From Adineta vaga (lineage: Eukaryota > Rotifera): 64,000 nt of DNA. The number at the start of each line of letters is the position of its first letter. Position 1 is the stretch's first letter. The notes under the pieces were generated by a model. The model saw only the letters and a program-made list of their open reading frames with translations, was not told where the DNA came from and made no database searches. The translations under genes and the position numbers were made by a program. The stretch covers positions 12,214,001 through 12,278,000 of the forward strand of contig CP075493.1 in assembly GCA_021613535.1 (NCBI GenBank), read 5' to 3'. Below, in pieces: positions 36,721 to 47,946 of this stretch.

Positions 36721-37632
36721 TCATTCTAATAAATAAGTATCTGAGTGAATGACTGCTTTCCCGTTCAAGTCATATATCTTCTTCATTTGTTCTTTGTCAT
36801 TATCGTCGTCGGTTGCTACGGCAACATAATCATAACCTGTTGCTTGATTTTTGCGTTTTGATACATAATATGCGGGTAAAGCTAACAGAACCAGTATGGA
36901 TAATCCAATGACCATATGAATAACAAAATAAAAGGTAATGAGCATTAATGTTCGATGTTCATCTGGATCTCTATTTTGACTGTATTCAGCATGAAATGGA
37001 CTGTAAAGAAAGAAACCGACAGTATAAAACCATGAACCTTGTACAAAAGCGAAATATGCTCGCATTAACGTAGCATAGATCTGATTATTATGTTGAATTA
37101 TTTCAAAAATACCGCCTATAACTGTACCGCAAATAGCGAGAGCAAGAAGAACATGTAGTTGAATTTCGACTGGAGATCGAGCATGTCCATGAAAATAGAA
37201 AGATACTGCTTCAGCAGAAAAAGCTAAGTTAACAGCGACAATATCCATATGTTTTGGTATAGGAAACCGCTGATGAATTAAAAAATCAATAATGCCAACG
37301 AGAAAGAATACCATATATGTAGCAACATGTTGTAAACTGTTCGCACCCATATGGAGTGCAATATGACGACCATTTGTATCGTAGACATGATATACTCCAG
37401 CACTGATTTCAGTGATGATACCCACTGATGTACTGATAATGATGAAAATAGCTTCTATCGGTAATTTGGCTATTCGTGATCCACAACAGTGCAGTGGAAA
37501 GGACAACGAAACGTAGTACGATCGTTGACGTTGTTGACAAATGAAATAACGCAACCATGCTGAATAAGTCCACCAAACACTTAGTATGAGAAAAATAGAG
37601 CCAGGAATCAGGTGGCCAACAAAAGTTCCCAT
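36721..37632 (-). CDS. TMEM45-like multi-pass membrane protein (DUF716)
   Basis: Single exon. Translation from the ATG at 37632 (MGTFVGHLIPGSIFLILS) matches the N-terminus of TMEM45 proteins; an upstream in-frame ATG at 37665 would add 11 residues and is less likely. About 303 residues with roughly seven hydrophobic helices, the conserved GHLIPGS motif, HHGAN-like HMGANSLQH (about residue 115) and FHGHARSPVEIQLH (about residue 170) with clustered histidines, then a charged cytosolic tail (DDDNDKEQ). TMEM45A/B are 275 residues in vertebrates, so length fits. Their function is poorly known. The gene seems intact, in contrast to the decayed genes on its left. Confidence 0.82.
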   Translation of the reverse strand: MGTFVGHLIPGSIFLILSVWWTYSAWLRYFICQQRQRSYYVSLSFPLHCCGSRIAKLPIEAIFIIISTSVGIITEISAGVYHVYDTNGRHIALHMGANSLQHVATYMVFFLVGIIDFLIHQRFPIPKHMDIVAVNLAFSAEAVSFYFHGHARSPVEIQLHVLLALAICGTVIGGIFEIIQHNNQIYATLMRAYFAFVQGSWFYTVGFFLYSPFHAEYSQNRDPDEHRTLMLITFYFVIHMVIGLSILVLLALPAYYVSKRKNQATGYDYVAVATDDDNDKEQMKKIYDLNGKAVIHSDTYLLE

Positions 37633-38274
37633 TTTTACAAATTTATAAAAATCTTGTGCCAACACATGTGCACAATAGAAGGAAGAAATAAAAAAGAATC
37701 TTTTTCTTAAACGTAGTCAGTGCCAGCGAGAAGAAAAAGGGAAAGAGAAACAAGCAAATTGGCATATTGCTGTAAGAAGACGAAGAAGCAAAAATTGCAA
37801 CAGCGACCAAACGGCAGACAGAACGGATGTATTTTTATATAATACTCATCGCAACGCATTGTTACGCCACTTTCAAAAGATGGAAGTAAAACAAGCATAC
37901 GTTTGCATTTCTTTGTTTTATTGCTCCACCGTATAAAACGTCGTAGTTTATATACATGAGGTACACTCAAGCAATATTTGCGCAATTCAATCGAAGAATA
38001 AGAATTGTGATCATTACTCTTAGTAAGCAAAGAAAGGAAATGTAAGCACAGTAACTCGATTATATAACTTGCAACGATGTTTCTGTAAGTTCAGATTTGA
38101 AAATTGATGCTGCATAGTTTTATTGTTTTTTAAATTCAAAATTCAAAAATAACGACAATGATGATGATGATAGTGACACATTGTTTTCTCCTATCTAAAA
38201 GTCAGTTTTATGATGATACGATCGTTTTCTAAGTATCAGACACGACTGTTGTATGTTGAAACAAATTTGTCTCG
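37633..38274. other. Intergenic, no supported gene
   Basis: About 640 bp. The 38030-37707 minus frame is Cys/Leu-rich without family features. A (ATG)n-type run occurs near 38157-38170. Confidence 0.5.
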
Positions 38275-39294
38275 TTATTTACTATGTGCTGTCTTAGCAA
38301 CGGTAGTCATCGGATAACTTTGTTCGCTAAATGGAAAAATCTGTGCTCGTCGTCTGATAAATTTATTCCAGAAATTCATGAGTAACCCGATAAAATCCTT
38401 GCGAAAAGGTTTCGATGTGAAGATGAACAGATAAAATGGAATAACACTTAGGGAATATACCAATAATTGCGTAATATAAGTAATAAACGATTCAATCTCT
38501 ATCCGTTCGGCACTTTTATTTGTCAGAGTATATGTAAATGCGCCATAGAAAAGACTGGCTGAATATGGTATGGACGTAATAATATTGATTAAAACTTCAG
38601 CAATAACCATTCGTATCATATGCTGATCTCGTTGTTTGATACGTAGTTGAGCAGCAGAATGTCGCTGATGAAGACTATGAATAGTGAGAATACTGAAGAT
38701 ACCCATTAATAATGGTGGTACAATACTGACAATGACAATCTGATAGATTGCATAGATTAATCTATATATACCTGTCATACCACAAATACCGTTTCTGATA
38801 TCCATATAGATTAGTATATGAACAGCAATTAATGATCCTATTATAATCATAATGATGAGTAAGATAACTGCTATTTTAACTGAACTTAATGAACGAAGAC
38901 GTGCATTTGTTCGAGTGAGAAAAAATCGATCAATACAGGCAAATACTATAGTATAGCGAAGATACACAGCGAGAATATGAATTCCGTACTTCTGTGCTTT
39001 ACAATAGACTACCGATTGTGTTTGAGGATCAGAATAATTAAGTGTATGCATCAATGGAAACATCGTCCAAATAATATAGATGATACTAAATATTGAAAGA
39101 GTCAGGAAATAGACTGAGCTCGATGTATGACGATAAGATTGTCGTGTAAACATAATACAATTGAAAATATTGCCTATCAAACCTAACGCAAAATAAATGG
39201 ACAAACCATATCGTGTTATTTGCTGTTGCAAGAATGGTAAGTTTGTTACTGGCATTATTGTGTCAATGATGTGCGACTGTTTTAAGGAATGCAA
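38275..39294 (-). CDS. Rhodopsin-like (class A) G protein-coupled receptor
   Basis: Single exon, 339 residues, seven hydrophobic segments. Helix 1 has GLIGNIFNCIMF with the conserved Gly-Asn. Helix 3 ends in FACIDRFFLTRTNAR, a DRF variant of the DRY motif. There is a Cys before helix 3 (VVYCKAQKYG) and one in the second extracellular loop (NGICGMTG) for the usual disulfide. Helix 6 contains ITSIPYSASLFYG, and helix 7 ends PFYLFIFTSKPFRKDF in place of NPxxY. This pattern is that of the large bdelloid receptor family, often annotated as FMRFamide-receptor-like. The ligand is unknown. Either of two nearby Met codons (first or Met14, MPVTNLPF) may be the start. Confidence 0.85.
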   Translation of the reverse strand: MHSLKQSHIIDTIMPVTNLPFLQQQITRYGLSIYFALGLIGNIFNCIMFTRQSYRHTSSSVYFLTLSIFSIIYIIWTMFPLMHTLNYSDPQTQSVVYCKAQKYGIHILAVYLRYTIVFACIDRFFLTRTNARLRSLSSVKIAVILLIIMIIIGSLIAVHILIYMDIRNGICGMTGIYRLIYAIYQIVIVSIVPPLLMGIFSILTIHSLHQRHSAAQLRIKQRDQHMIRMVIAEVLINIITSIPYSASLFYGAFTYTLTNKSAERIEIESFITYITQLLVYSLSVIPFYLFIFTSKPFRKDFIGLLMNFWNKFIRRRAQIFPFSEQSYPMTTVAKTAHSK

Positions 39295-41090
39295 AAATTC
39301 TTTTAATGAATAGTTCTATGAAAGATGAGCAGAACAACGAGTTGATCCAAATCTGATTACAAATGAACGTATATATCATCTGAAGTAACTACACCATAAG
39401 AGACAGAAGATTTTATTGTGATTAAAAATGATAATTATTTTGCTAAGTAACTGAACTACTGTCACGGATAAAAACAAACATGAATGTTATCATTTCCATA
39501 CTATGAACATAGGAATCTCTACAAAATGAGATAGGAAAAGGTTTTCTGTCACTCATTAATTCTAATTCACATAGATTCAATGACAGTTTTGTGCGTAGAG
39601 CGACAATTTCTCAAAGTAAAATCTAATACGTTTATGTGGATGAAGATCATTATGCTCTTATCTTTCCTTGCTTGTATACGCAAAAGTACATATCTAAATT
39701 AGAATAATCAACAGAAAAGGAGGAAAATAAAGGATATTGAGGATGTTCTGAAACAGTGGTGAATAATTTCGATTTTTTTATTTATCTACCATAGTTAATA
39801 CTATTGATGAGAAACGAGAAGAATAATGTTGATTATGTTTTTGACACTTTTCGCAGATATTGAATTTTATGTAAATGATAGGAACGTTTTCTTCTGTGTG
39901 TCTCTTTGATTGTACGAGGGTGTGAGTGTTACAGAAAGGCTGACTAACATAAAGATATAAAAGCACATATCTGACTTTTTGCTTTTCTTTCTTCTTTTCT
40001 ACTCTGCGCATGACGAATAATCCATATAGTCATAGTTGTCGAACAGGCTCTTCTTTAGATGAAGAAAAAAGAAGTGATGTTTTTCTTTCTCTCCTATAGT
40101 GTAACGCTGACGACGACTGTAAGAAAATTGAAATGGCTAGAACATTGATTATAAAGTCAATGCATATTTTTATCACAGTTGCTTGTCAATACATCACTTT
40201 CAATTCTTGTGACAATATCTACGACATACGAGACAGAAGAAATCAGTTTGAACTGTTGCATTCAATCACATAAGATTAGAGTACTATATAATCAATAACT
40301 CTTATCTAGTTGTACAAAGAATGAATCATTAGAAAGATGTTAGTAGCGATTCATAAAATTAATATGACGATAAATTCATCAAATTGCATTCTGGCATCCT
40401 GTCGACTTTTCACCGTCAGGTTGCATCGTAACTAAGCTTGCTTAACCTCTTGAATACTGCTGCTTTCAAGCTGAAGACAAGATAGAGAAAAGAGATATAT
40501 TCCTGCTTTCTTTCAAATCGTTCATCAGGGACTTACACTAGAGAGAGTGATTCGCCATCTTATTTCTGTATAACCACCATAGAACGAAAAAATTTCATCG
40601 GCATCAAAGAGATCAAGCCACATGAATTCTAACTATTCAACATACAAATTCTCATTCATACTCTCATACGCACGAGAATTTTTCGAGGAAACAATACGAA
40701 ATTTTGAAGAATATGTTGTTGCCTATAATTTTCTTGTAAATTTAATATATATATATAAATCAAGTTTCATTCGTATTCATATCCTTAGATCTTTTTGCTA
40801 CTATATTTCATATAGAATTAAAGCTCGCAATAGATGCATTCTTTCTTTGTTTTAGAAAATAAAACAAATATTGGCGAGATATATAAGATAAGAACTATGA
40901 AATAAAGTCTTGTGTATAATTTGTCGTTATCGGTAAGTAAAAATTCTCGCTTTTGCCTTTGATAAAACAGATGAAAAGAAATAAAACAATCTCTTTTTTA
41001 CAATGAAACAAAACGAAAGGAAAATTTTAATTTCGTAAATCAAAGCATATTTCTTTCTTTTTAGACTATCTTAGCAAAACAAAATATTCA
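39295..41090. other. Intergenic, 1.8 kb
   Basis: AT-rich with scattered short frames (39778-40011 minus, 40622-40855 plus) that show no family features. No repeat or RNA gene was recognised. It holds the 5' regions of the GPCR and of the PARP-like gene. Confidence 0.5.
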
Positions 41091-42956
41091 ATGTCAGAGT
41101 GTTCAACTTTCATTCCACATGCATTTAAATAAACCAAATGCCGTGAATGTGGTCAGACAGAAGATAAACATTCTGAAGTAGAAAATTTAATAAAATTCGA
41201 CGATCCTTTACCAAATGATGACTCAGCGCCGAAAGTTATTATGCGCGGTAATGTTACATTGAGTCGATCTTCCATTCATCGAAATACAATCGACCAAGGG
41301 AATAAACGCCCTCCAACCAATTTCATTAGACAAAGATCTATTTCATCCGATAGAAAATCACTAACGCAACAAATACCAAACCAGTTTGATTCGAAATATT
41401 CTAGAAGAGATACAATACATTTTATGCAATATTCCCAAACATCTGGATTTGAAGCGAAACAAACATATAATGCTCAGAAACCTGAATATCAGAATGTGTT
41501 TAATTCAGAAAAACGACCATGCCGATATGGTTCGAAATGTTATAGGAAAAATCCTGGACATTTCCAGTATTACTCACATCCTCAAGAGCAAAATAGAAGT
41601 TTTGAATCATTAGAAGAAGGCTTAGAAAAACAATTGGAACTTGTTGAAAAACAATTTATTGCATGAATAGCAGATTTAAAAAATAAAAATGTATATTATG
41701 AACAAGAAATTGAAAAGCTACGTCAAGAGAAAGTTCAAATGGCACGATATCATCAACAGCTAGAAAAGGCATTAGCTGTTGCAACGGATGAACGAGAACG
41801 TTGTGAGATAGAAAAGAAACGAATTTTATCCATTCCACGTGATACACCAAGCTATTGGGGTATCAATGCATTTGAAGAACCGTTTCGTGAAATAGATATT
41901 CGTCATGAATCACCTAAATTTAGAATTATTGATGATTTGTTTAATAGTACAATTGCAAATCATGGTAATAGATTTGGAACTATTTATGGAAAAGATCCAA
42001 CTAAATTCATTGTTACAAAGATTACTCGAATTCATAATGATAAACTTTGGCATGAATATTGTTTCAAAAAAGTATGTTTTATTTCATTTAAATAAGGAGA
42101 GAGATCATCTATAGGGACTAAAAATTGTTTTAAAGATAATCAATCTTTCTTTGAATGTGATAAATTTATCGAATTAATGTCATCTATAGAAATTGAGAGA
42201 ACTTTTCATGGAGTTTAGCGCATGTTAAAAAGCAATTTTAGATTCCATTTTGATTGTATTATTGAATGCCAATTTTCATTTAAGGATAATATTAGAAATA
42301 AAACAAACCATCGTCTAATGGAATTTGAAAGCTCAAGATATTTTCAAGATCATCCGCTTTTAACACCATTATTAGACGCATCTGTTAATGAATACTGGTT
42401 ATTTCATGGTTGTGATAAAGATATATTGCCTATTTTAGTACGTCAAGGCTATGATCCTCGAGTTTCAAGTGTAATGGGAATGTTTGGAGGTGGATTTTAT
42501 TTAGCTGAAAATTCAAGCAAATCAAATCAATATATACCATGTCCTGGTTGCCGAAAAAATGCTATATTCTATGGAGAAGGATGTAGTTGTGGAGATGAAG
42601 AAGAGATCGAATTATCAATGCTTCTTTATCGTGTATCATTAGGCGATGTACATATAGCTAAAATCTATGAGAAGACAATTTATCGTGGACAAGAAAAAAG
42701 TCCAATTCGTCGACCACCAATGAAAGAAAATTCTCTCGGTTTATATGATTCAGTTATGGGCGAATCAAAGACACATGGTGGAAATGCATTACAATATCGC
42801 GAATTTATTTTATATGAAACTGGTCAAGCATATCCGGAATATATTATACGATTTAAAAGGTCTGCGATGAACGCATTTCCCTCTTCTGATACGACGAAAT
42901 TGTTCAATAAATGTCGAATGTTTCTTCAAAATACATTTAATTCAAAAAAAGAATAA
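41091..42956 (+). pseudogene. PBZ zinc finger-coiled coil-PARP catalytic protein, interrupted by stops
   Basis: From ATG 41091 (MSECSTFIPHAFK) the frame meets TAA at 41130, then continues with TKCRECGQTEDKHS. A PBZ-type poly(ADP-ribose)-binding zinc finger is clear at 41514-41583 (CRYGSKCYRKNPGH, then YYSHP). A second stop, TGA at 41664, interrupts a coiled coil that continues (KLRQEKVQMARYHQQLEK). The PARP catalytic domain starts near 41840 (SYWGINAF; IHNDKLWHEYCFKK). It is unclear at 42076-42218 (a TAG at 42216), and then runs open to 42956. The HYE triad is present: YWLFHGCD, GGGFYLAENSSKSNQY and QYREFILYETGQAYPEY. The closest type is tankyrase/small PARPs; CPGC...CSC resembles the tankyrase zinc-binding site. 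The domain order suggests PAR reading and writing in one protein. Three in-line stops imply a pseudogene, sequence error, or an undetected exon structure. Confidence 0.65.
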
Positions 42957-43194
42957 TTTATTCGTCAGAATTTTATCTTTCTTTGTTTCTAATACAATTT
43001 CATAGTCAAGAAAATAAAGAACATTATAAGACTTTAAGAATATATTGATTCGAATGCCATTTCTTTCTTTCTTTCTTTATATTACTCAATATATTCATAC
43101 ACATGGGGAAAAAACCAAAGATGTTCGTTTTTATTTATATATCAGTGTGAAGAGACAAAAAAATAGGTTCTTATTTTTCATTTCACAGTAATAA

Positions 43195-43612
43195 TTATAG
43201 CAATAAGATCTACTAGTACAGATGATCAAATTCATTCAATGAAAACGATTGAAAATATTAGTCTTGTTTGGTTTGAACCAACTAACGAATATTTTCAAAT
43301 GCGATTATCTCAATTGAATGATGGGTTAGTTTTTTTTTTCATAATGAATTCGATTCTTGCATGATATTTCTTAAAAATTCTAGAAATAAATCTTCCTTTT
43401 GAACATAATATTATAAACGTGTATTGAATATTTACGAACAAACGTTACCGGATTCTCATGAAGATATTCAACAAGTGAAAGAACGTATTAAAAATATAGA
43501 AAGCTTTTTCAAGATCCGTGAAAACAAACAGAATATAGAACAATCGAAGAGTTTCGAATTTGAAGTATATGATTGGATGGAACCCTTATATGACAGTAAT
43601 GACGATTTATAA
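43195..43612 (+). pseudogene. Relic of an alpha/beta-TPR (ART/TPR family) gene
   Basis: Two short pieces survive. Around 43205-43325 the plus strand reads STSTDDQIHSMKTIENISLV followed by WFEPTNEYF, like the start of the alpha/beta domain in the ART/TPR genes at the left edge (FVLIWLDETI). After an intron-like gap, 43424-43612 reads NIYEQTLPDSHEDIQQVKER and IKNIESFF, like the last TPR helix and tail of the same family. The ART region and most TPRs are gone, so this is an internally deleted relic. Confidence 0.55.
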
Positions 43613-43754
43613 TCTAAAGAAATTTTATTTTCGAAAAAGATTCTTCTCTTTATAAAAATCTCGATGAGGATGTGGATGTAGCTAGTAGTGATACATCGAT
43701 ATCTCACCAAAATCCACGCCCATGCTTTAGGTTATTGTTGGATTTCTTGAATGA

Positions 43755-46089
43755 TTACATCATATCGATTTCAGTTGTGTAATCGTTAACAGTAGATATC
43801 GTGAGAGTCTGAATAGAATAAAAACAAATTAGAGGTAAGAATCGTAAGAAAGATGAAAATTACCATGTTGCTTCGTATTACACGATGCAAATGTTGTATT
43901 CCTTCTGTCGAAATGTCATTCATTTCGAGGCAAAGTGTCGTGAGCGTCTGTTTAATTAATATGAATATGAATATGATGAAAATACAATTTATAATACCGT
44001 ATTAGTTTGTAGTGCCTCAGCTAAACGATCTACTCCTTGTGTTGTAATATCGTTGTTTTTAAGATCAAGTGTAATAAGTGTCTGTATAGAATAATTTAAA
44101 TAGATAACAATAATACGAACTAAGGAAGAGTTACTGTGTTATTTCTTAACATATCAGCTAAATAGTTTGCTCCTCTATCGTCGATGTGATTGTCTTCAAG
44201 ATAGAGGTTCATTAGTGTCTACGGAAAGAGATAACGACAGACAAGAAAAATAAATAGGAAGGTAAAATTTTAATTACTTTATTGATTCGTAATGCATCTA
44301 CGAGATATTGTATTCCTTGAAGTCCGAGATTATTTTTCGCAACATTGAGTGTGGTGAGTGTCTGTGACCAAAAGTGACTATATATCAGATCTGAGAGAAA
44401 AAAGAACTTACTGTACTGTTTCGTAATAAATCAGCAAGATATCGTACTCCTTCAGCTGCGAAATGATTGTTTCTAAGATCAAGTATAACTAGTGGCTACG
44501 TGGAAAGAGAAATGGGAGATAAATATAGACATAATGAAGATTATCACTTTGTTTCGCAACATATCAATTAAATATTGTATTCCACTGTTCTGAATCGAAT
44601 TATCTCCAAGATGGAGTGAGGTAAGTGTCTACGATCCAAAATAAAGATCGATTTACAAATAAAAGAGCGTAAAAACTACTGTATTATTTTTCAACGCTTC
44701 ACAGAAAGATTTTATTTCATTGTCTCCAATGTGATTTTCTCGAAGATAAAGTGTACTGAGTGTCTAGGTTAATAGATTAGCACATATTGTGAAAAGAATA
44801 AAATAGAATTAAGTGTCATTACTGTATTATTTCGTAATGCATCACACAAACACCGAATCCCAGTACCGGTGATTTGTTCACCATCAAAATTGAGTGTATC
44901 AAGTATCTGAGTAAGAATAATTAACTTTACGATAAACAAACTATTTTATACGTACGTCTTCTGTAACAACCGTCCCATTTTTGCTATCTCTATTCAAAAT
45001 TTGAACATCATCAATCGATGATACTTTATATCTGAGTATAATCCCGGGTTCCATCAGGGTATATGTGGGAAATGTGTAGAGTATCATTCGACTTTTACAC
45101 GAACCTGTAAGGTAATAATCACAAGTGACAAACCAATGTTTATCATCGAGCCAAAATGGTGTTCGAAATGAATGAATATATGATATGGGTTGGCGGGCAT
45201 CAGAATACAAAAGGAAAGAAGTGGAAAACATGAAATCGAATTTATCCAATAGTGGTAACTTTGTTTGAATAAACTCGACCCAAAAAGCACCGTCAAATTG
45301 GAAAATCGATGAATGCCCCTTAGAACTCAGTTTCAGATGAACCAGTGATGGTGTTAACGAAAGGATCGTTTTGAGATGTTTCGCATAATACGGACAATTC
45401 TTAATTGTTAGTGATGTTAATTGTGGATAGGTGACGTCAGCAAAAGGTACGATATTTGATCCATCTAGACCATACGCATCACTGTTTTCCAATGCAAGTG
45501 TACGTAAAAGCGGTAAATGACTAAGAATCAAATGGAGATCTGTATAGGTACAACGTCCGATTGTCAAATGTTGTAATGTACACTGAACAGGCCATGATAT
45601 ATTTTTAATGATATTATGGAATTTATCAAGATATAACTGCTTCAAATGACATCGATTGATAGCTGATACAATAGTAGCAAGTGCTTTGGTTTTATTTGCT
45701 TCACGCGAATTGATTGAAAGTGACGTCAGTGTAAAAATATTGATATGCTGTAAAAATCGATCGAGATCAACCTGATCGATTTGATCAAGAGTCAACGAAT
45801 TGAGTCGTGAAAAACGGTGAACGTCATAGACTGAGAAAAATTTACGTAATTTTCCTTTATAATTATTGGAAATAGTTAACGAAATGATGTTTTCAGGTTG
45901 AATAATATAAGAGACAAGTTCTAAATTAGACTTTGAAATTGAGGTGAAATCCAGCTGACACTTATTGTAAGTCACAATTGCTGCATGAAATTGCTTGCAA
46001 ACACAACGGAACGAACAAAAGATGCTTTTAAAATCCAAATGGTCAAGAATTCGATGAAGAAGTTCGACGGGTAAGGATAGAAAATCCAT
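43755..46089 (-). CDS. F-box protein fused to eight RNI-type leucine-rich repeats, one repeat per exon
   Basis: The first exon (46089 to about 44959) starts MDFLSLPVELLHRILDHLDF, an F-box, and continues with about 370 residues of irregular leucine-rich sequence. It reads into a stop at 44941 unless spliced at GAC-GTACGT (about 44958), which joins in frame to ILDTLNFDGEQITGTGIRCL. Eight exons of about 81-84 nt follow, each one 27-28 residue repeat and nearly all beginning TLxxLxLxxN (for example TLSTLYLRENHIGDNEI near 44760, TLITLDLKNNDITTQG near 44080). They are separated by introns of about 50-60 nt, all in phase 0. A last exon (TLTISTVNDYTTEIDMM) ends at TAA 43755-43757. The repeats are the ribonuclease-inhibitor type seen in NLRC3-like proteins. 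Likely a substrate receptor for an SCF ubiquitin ligase. All splice sites are GT-AG by eye. Confidence 0.8.
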
Positions 46090-46529
46090 AGTAGATATTC
46101 TTAGTTAAATAAGTGACGAACGGGTATTGCTTCGTTGAAAGATAATATTAGTAGGTATGTATGTGTATCTTGATGTATTAAATGACATATTATTGCGAAA
46201 TTTTTCTCTTTCTGCATTCTTCTTCAAACAATACACTTTGTTATCGCACATGGAGAACATGTTTTACTTTGCTTTCATAACTACGTAAGCTGCCGAAAAC
46301 GTAAAATTCGAATTGAAATCTTTTGAGGGTACGCGTGTGAATATCCTAAGGTCTTCTTAACTTATATCCACACCGTCAATTTTTCTGTGTGCAAATCCAT
46401 TCGTATGCTTTTGAATAAGACAGCTATATGAAGAAATGCAATGTACATATAAAAGGAATTGAAATGAACTATGTTCACGGCGCAAGAAAAAAGTGCTCTT
46501 TTCTATTAATGAATTTTATTGTTTATAAT
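46090..46529. other. Intergenic, upstream of the F-box/LRR gene
   Basis: About 440 bp of AT-rich sequence with no open frame of interest, ending at the left terminus of the inverted-repeat element. Confidence 0.5.
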
Positions 46530-47466
46530 GGGTGTCCCAGAAATAATGAGCCTCTCAGTATTTTTAAAATTTCTTCGCTATCATCCTTTTAATAAAAACA
46601 CTTTTTTTATCAAAAGATAGCGCTTGAAATTCTGCACAAAACCATATACGGTTGAAACGAAAAACTATTTTAGATATATTTGAAAAAAGATGAAAAATAA
46701 AGACATACGAAAAGCTGTAAAATGTAAACAGGTTGAGCATAATGAATGATCGTGCTCTCCATCCCATTTTTTCATCGCTTAGTTTACTCTACTAAAAAAA
46801 CAAAATACACCAAAAGATGCAGCCTGAAAAGTTCTACAATTTACATACGCTCACTTATTTTATAGTTGCACTTTTTGTTTTCAAAGTCGACAAAATTTTG
46901 AGCTCTCAAAGTTCGACTGTGCAAAAAAGAAACTTTTTTTGATACAAGATGAATTCGTTTTTTTCTTATTTCCTCTTTTTATAATTTGTTCGTTGTAAAT
47001 TGTAGAGCTTCTCACGCTGCATCCTGTGATATATTTTTTTTTCTAATAAAACAATATAAGTAATAACAAGATGAAATAGAAAAAAAGCGAATTCATATGC
47101 GATCACTCAAAAAATTTGTGCTTAGTTTGAAAAATAAAAACTTGCAACTATAAAATAAGTGGGCGTATGTAGATTATAGATCTTTTCAGACTGCATCTTT
47201 TGGTATGTTTTGTTTTTTCTAATAGGGCGATACAAAGAAAAGCGCAGTCATTCACTATGCTGAACCCGTTACATTTTACAGCTTTTTGTATGTCTTTACT
47301 TTCCATCTTTTTTCAAATATATCTAAAATCGTTTTTCGTTTCAACCATATATGGTTTTGTGCAGAATCTCAAGCGCTATCTTTTGATAAAAAAAGTGTTT
47401 TTATTAAAAGGATGATAGCGAAGAAATTTTAAAAATACTGAGAGGCTCATTATTTCTGGGACACCC
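46530..47466. mobile_element. Non-autonomous DNA element with long terminal inverted repeats
   Basis: The termini are GGGTGTCCCAGAAATAATGA (46530) and its exact complement ending at 47466. The inverted repeats continue, with mismatches and small indels, through about 430 bp on the left and 380 bp on the right (46530 to about 46966; about 47084-47466). A word around GCATC(T/C)TNTGG.TAT recurs three times (near 46815, 47020 and 47190), showing an internal repeat unit. The GGGTGTCCCA end is similar to termini of Tc1/mariner-type elements as I remember them. A TA lies near both ends but an exact target duplication is not clear. There is no transposase frame; the frames at 46564-46767 and 47200-47415 are mirror images of the arms. 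Confidence 0.8.
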
Positions 47467-47946
47467 GTGAATAGGAGAATAGTTATTCTCAACACTACAC
47501 AGATTTTTCCTTGTTATATTTGTATTTACCTGACTTGAGATATACACGATGTAACTATACATATTATTATGGGCATACATGATGCTTTTATTATTGTTAT
47601 TTTGTGCGCAATTCTGAATCATATTTTGCTCGAAAGCTAAACGAGTCTTTCATTTACAGTCATTGTCATTGCATCGTAGTAATCTAGAAATAGATAGCGA
47701 ATTAAATGATAATCTATTGTTATCATCTTTCTTACTTCACATTGATCTATAGATATATGCATTCGGTCTTATCTTGAGACTGCGCTATAACTTAGTCATT
47801 GTCGTCAGAGATTATTGCATAAGTTTCTTTTCTAATAAATCGTCATCATTTTGTATGACTCAATTTGTACGACGTGTCAAACTATTGTGCATCAATAAAT
47901 ATTTTGCTTCAATTCATTAATAACAAGAAAGTAAGGGATATAAATA
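47467..47946. other. Intergenic, upstream of the HAD gene
   Basis: AT-rich, no gene seen. It contains the presumed promoter of the HAD hydrolase gene. Confidence 0.5.

Noticed and set aside
43755-44910. Regularly spaced similar units of about 140 bp that could be mistaken for a CRISPR array or satellite
   Set aside because: Each unit is an open 81-84 nt exon coding for a leucine-rich repeat, bounded by GT and AG, with unrelated intron sequence between.
46564-47415. Two frames of 67 and 71 residues with similar protein sequence in opposite orientation
   Set aside because: They are mirror translations of the two arms of the inverted-repeat element, not duplicated genes.
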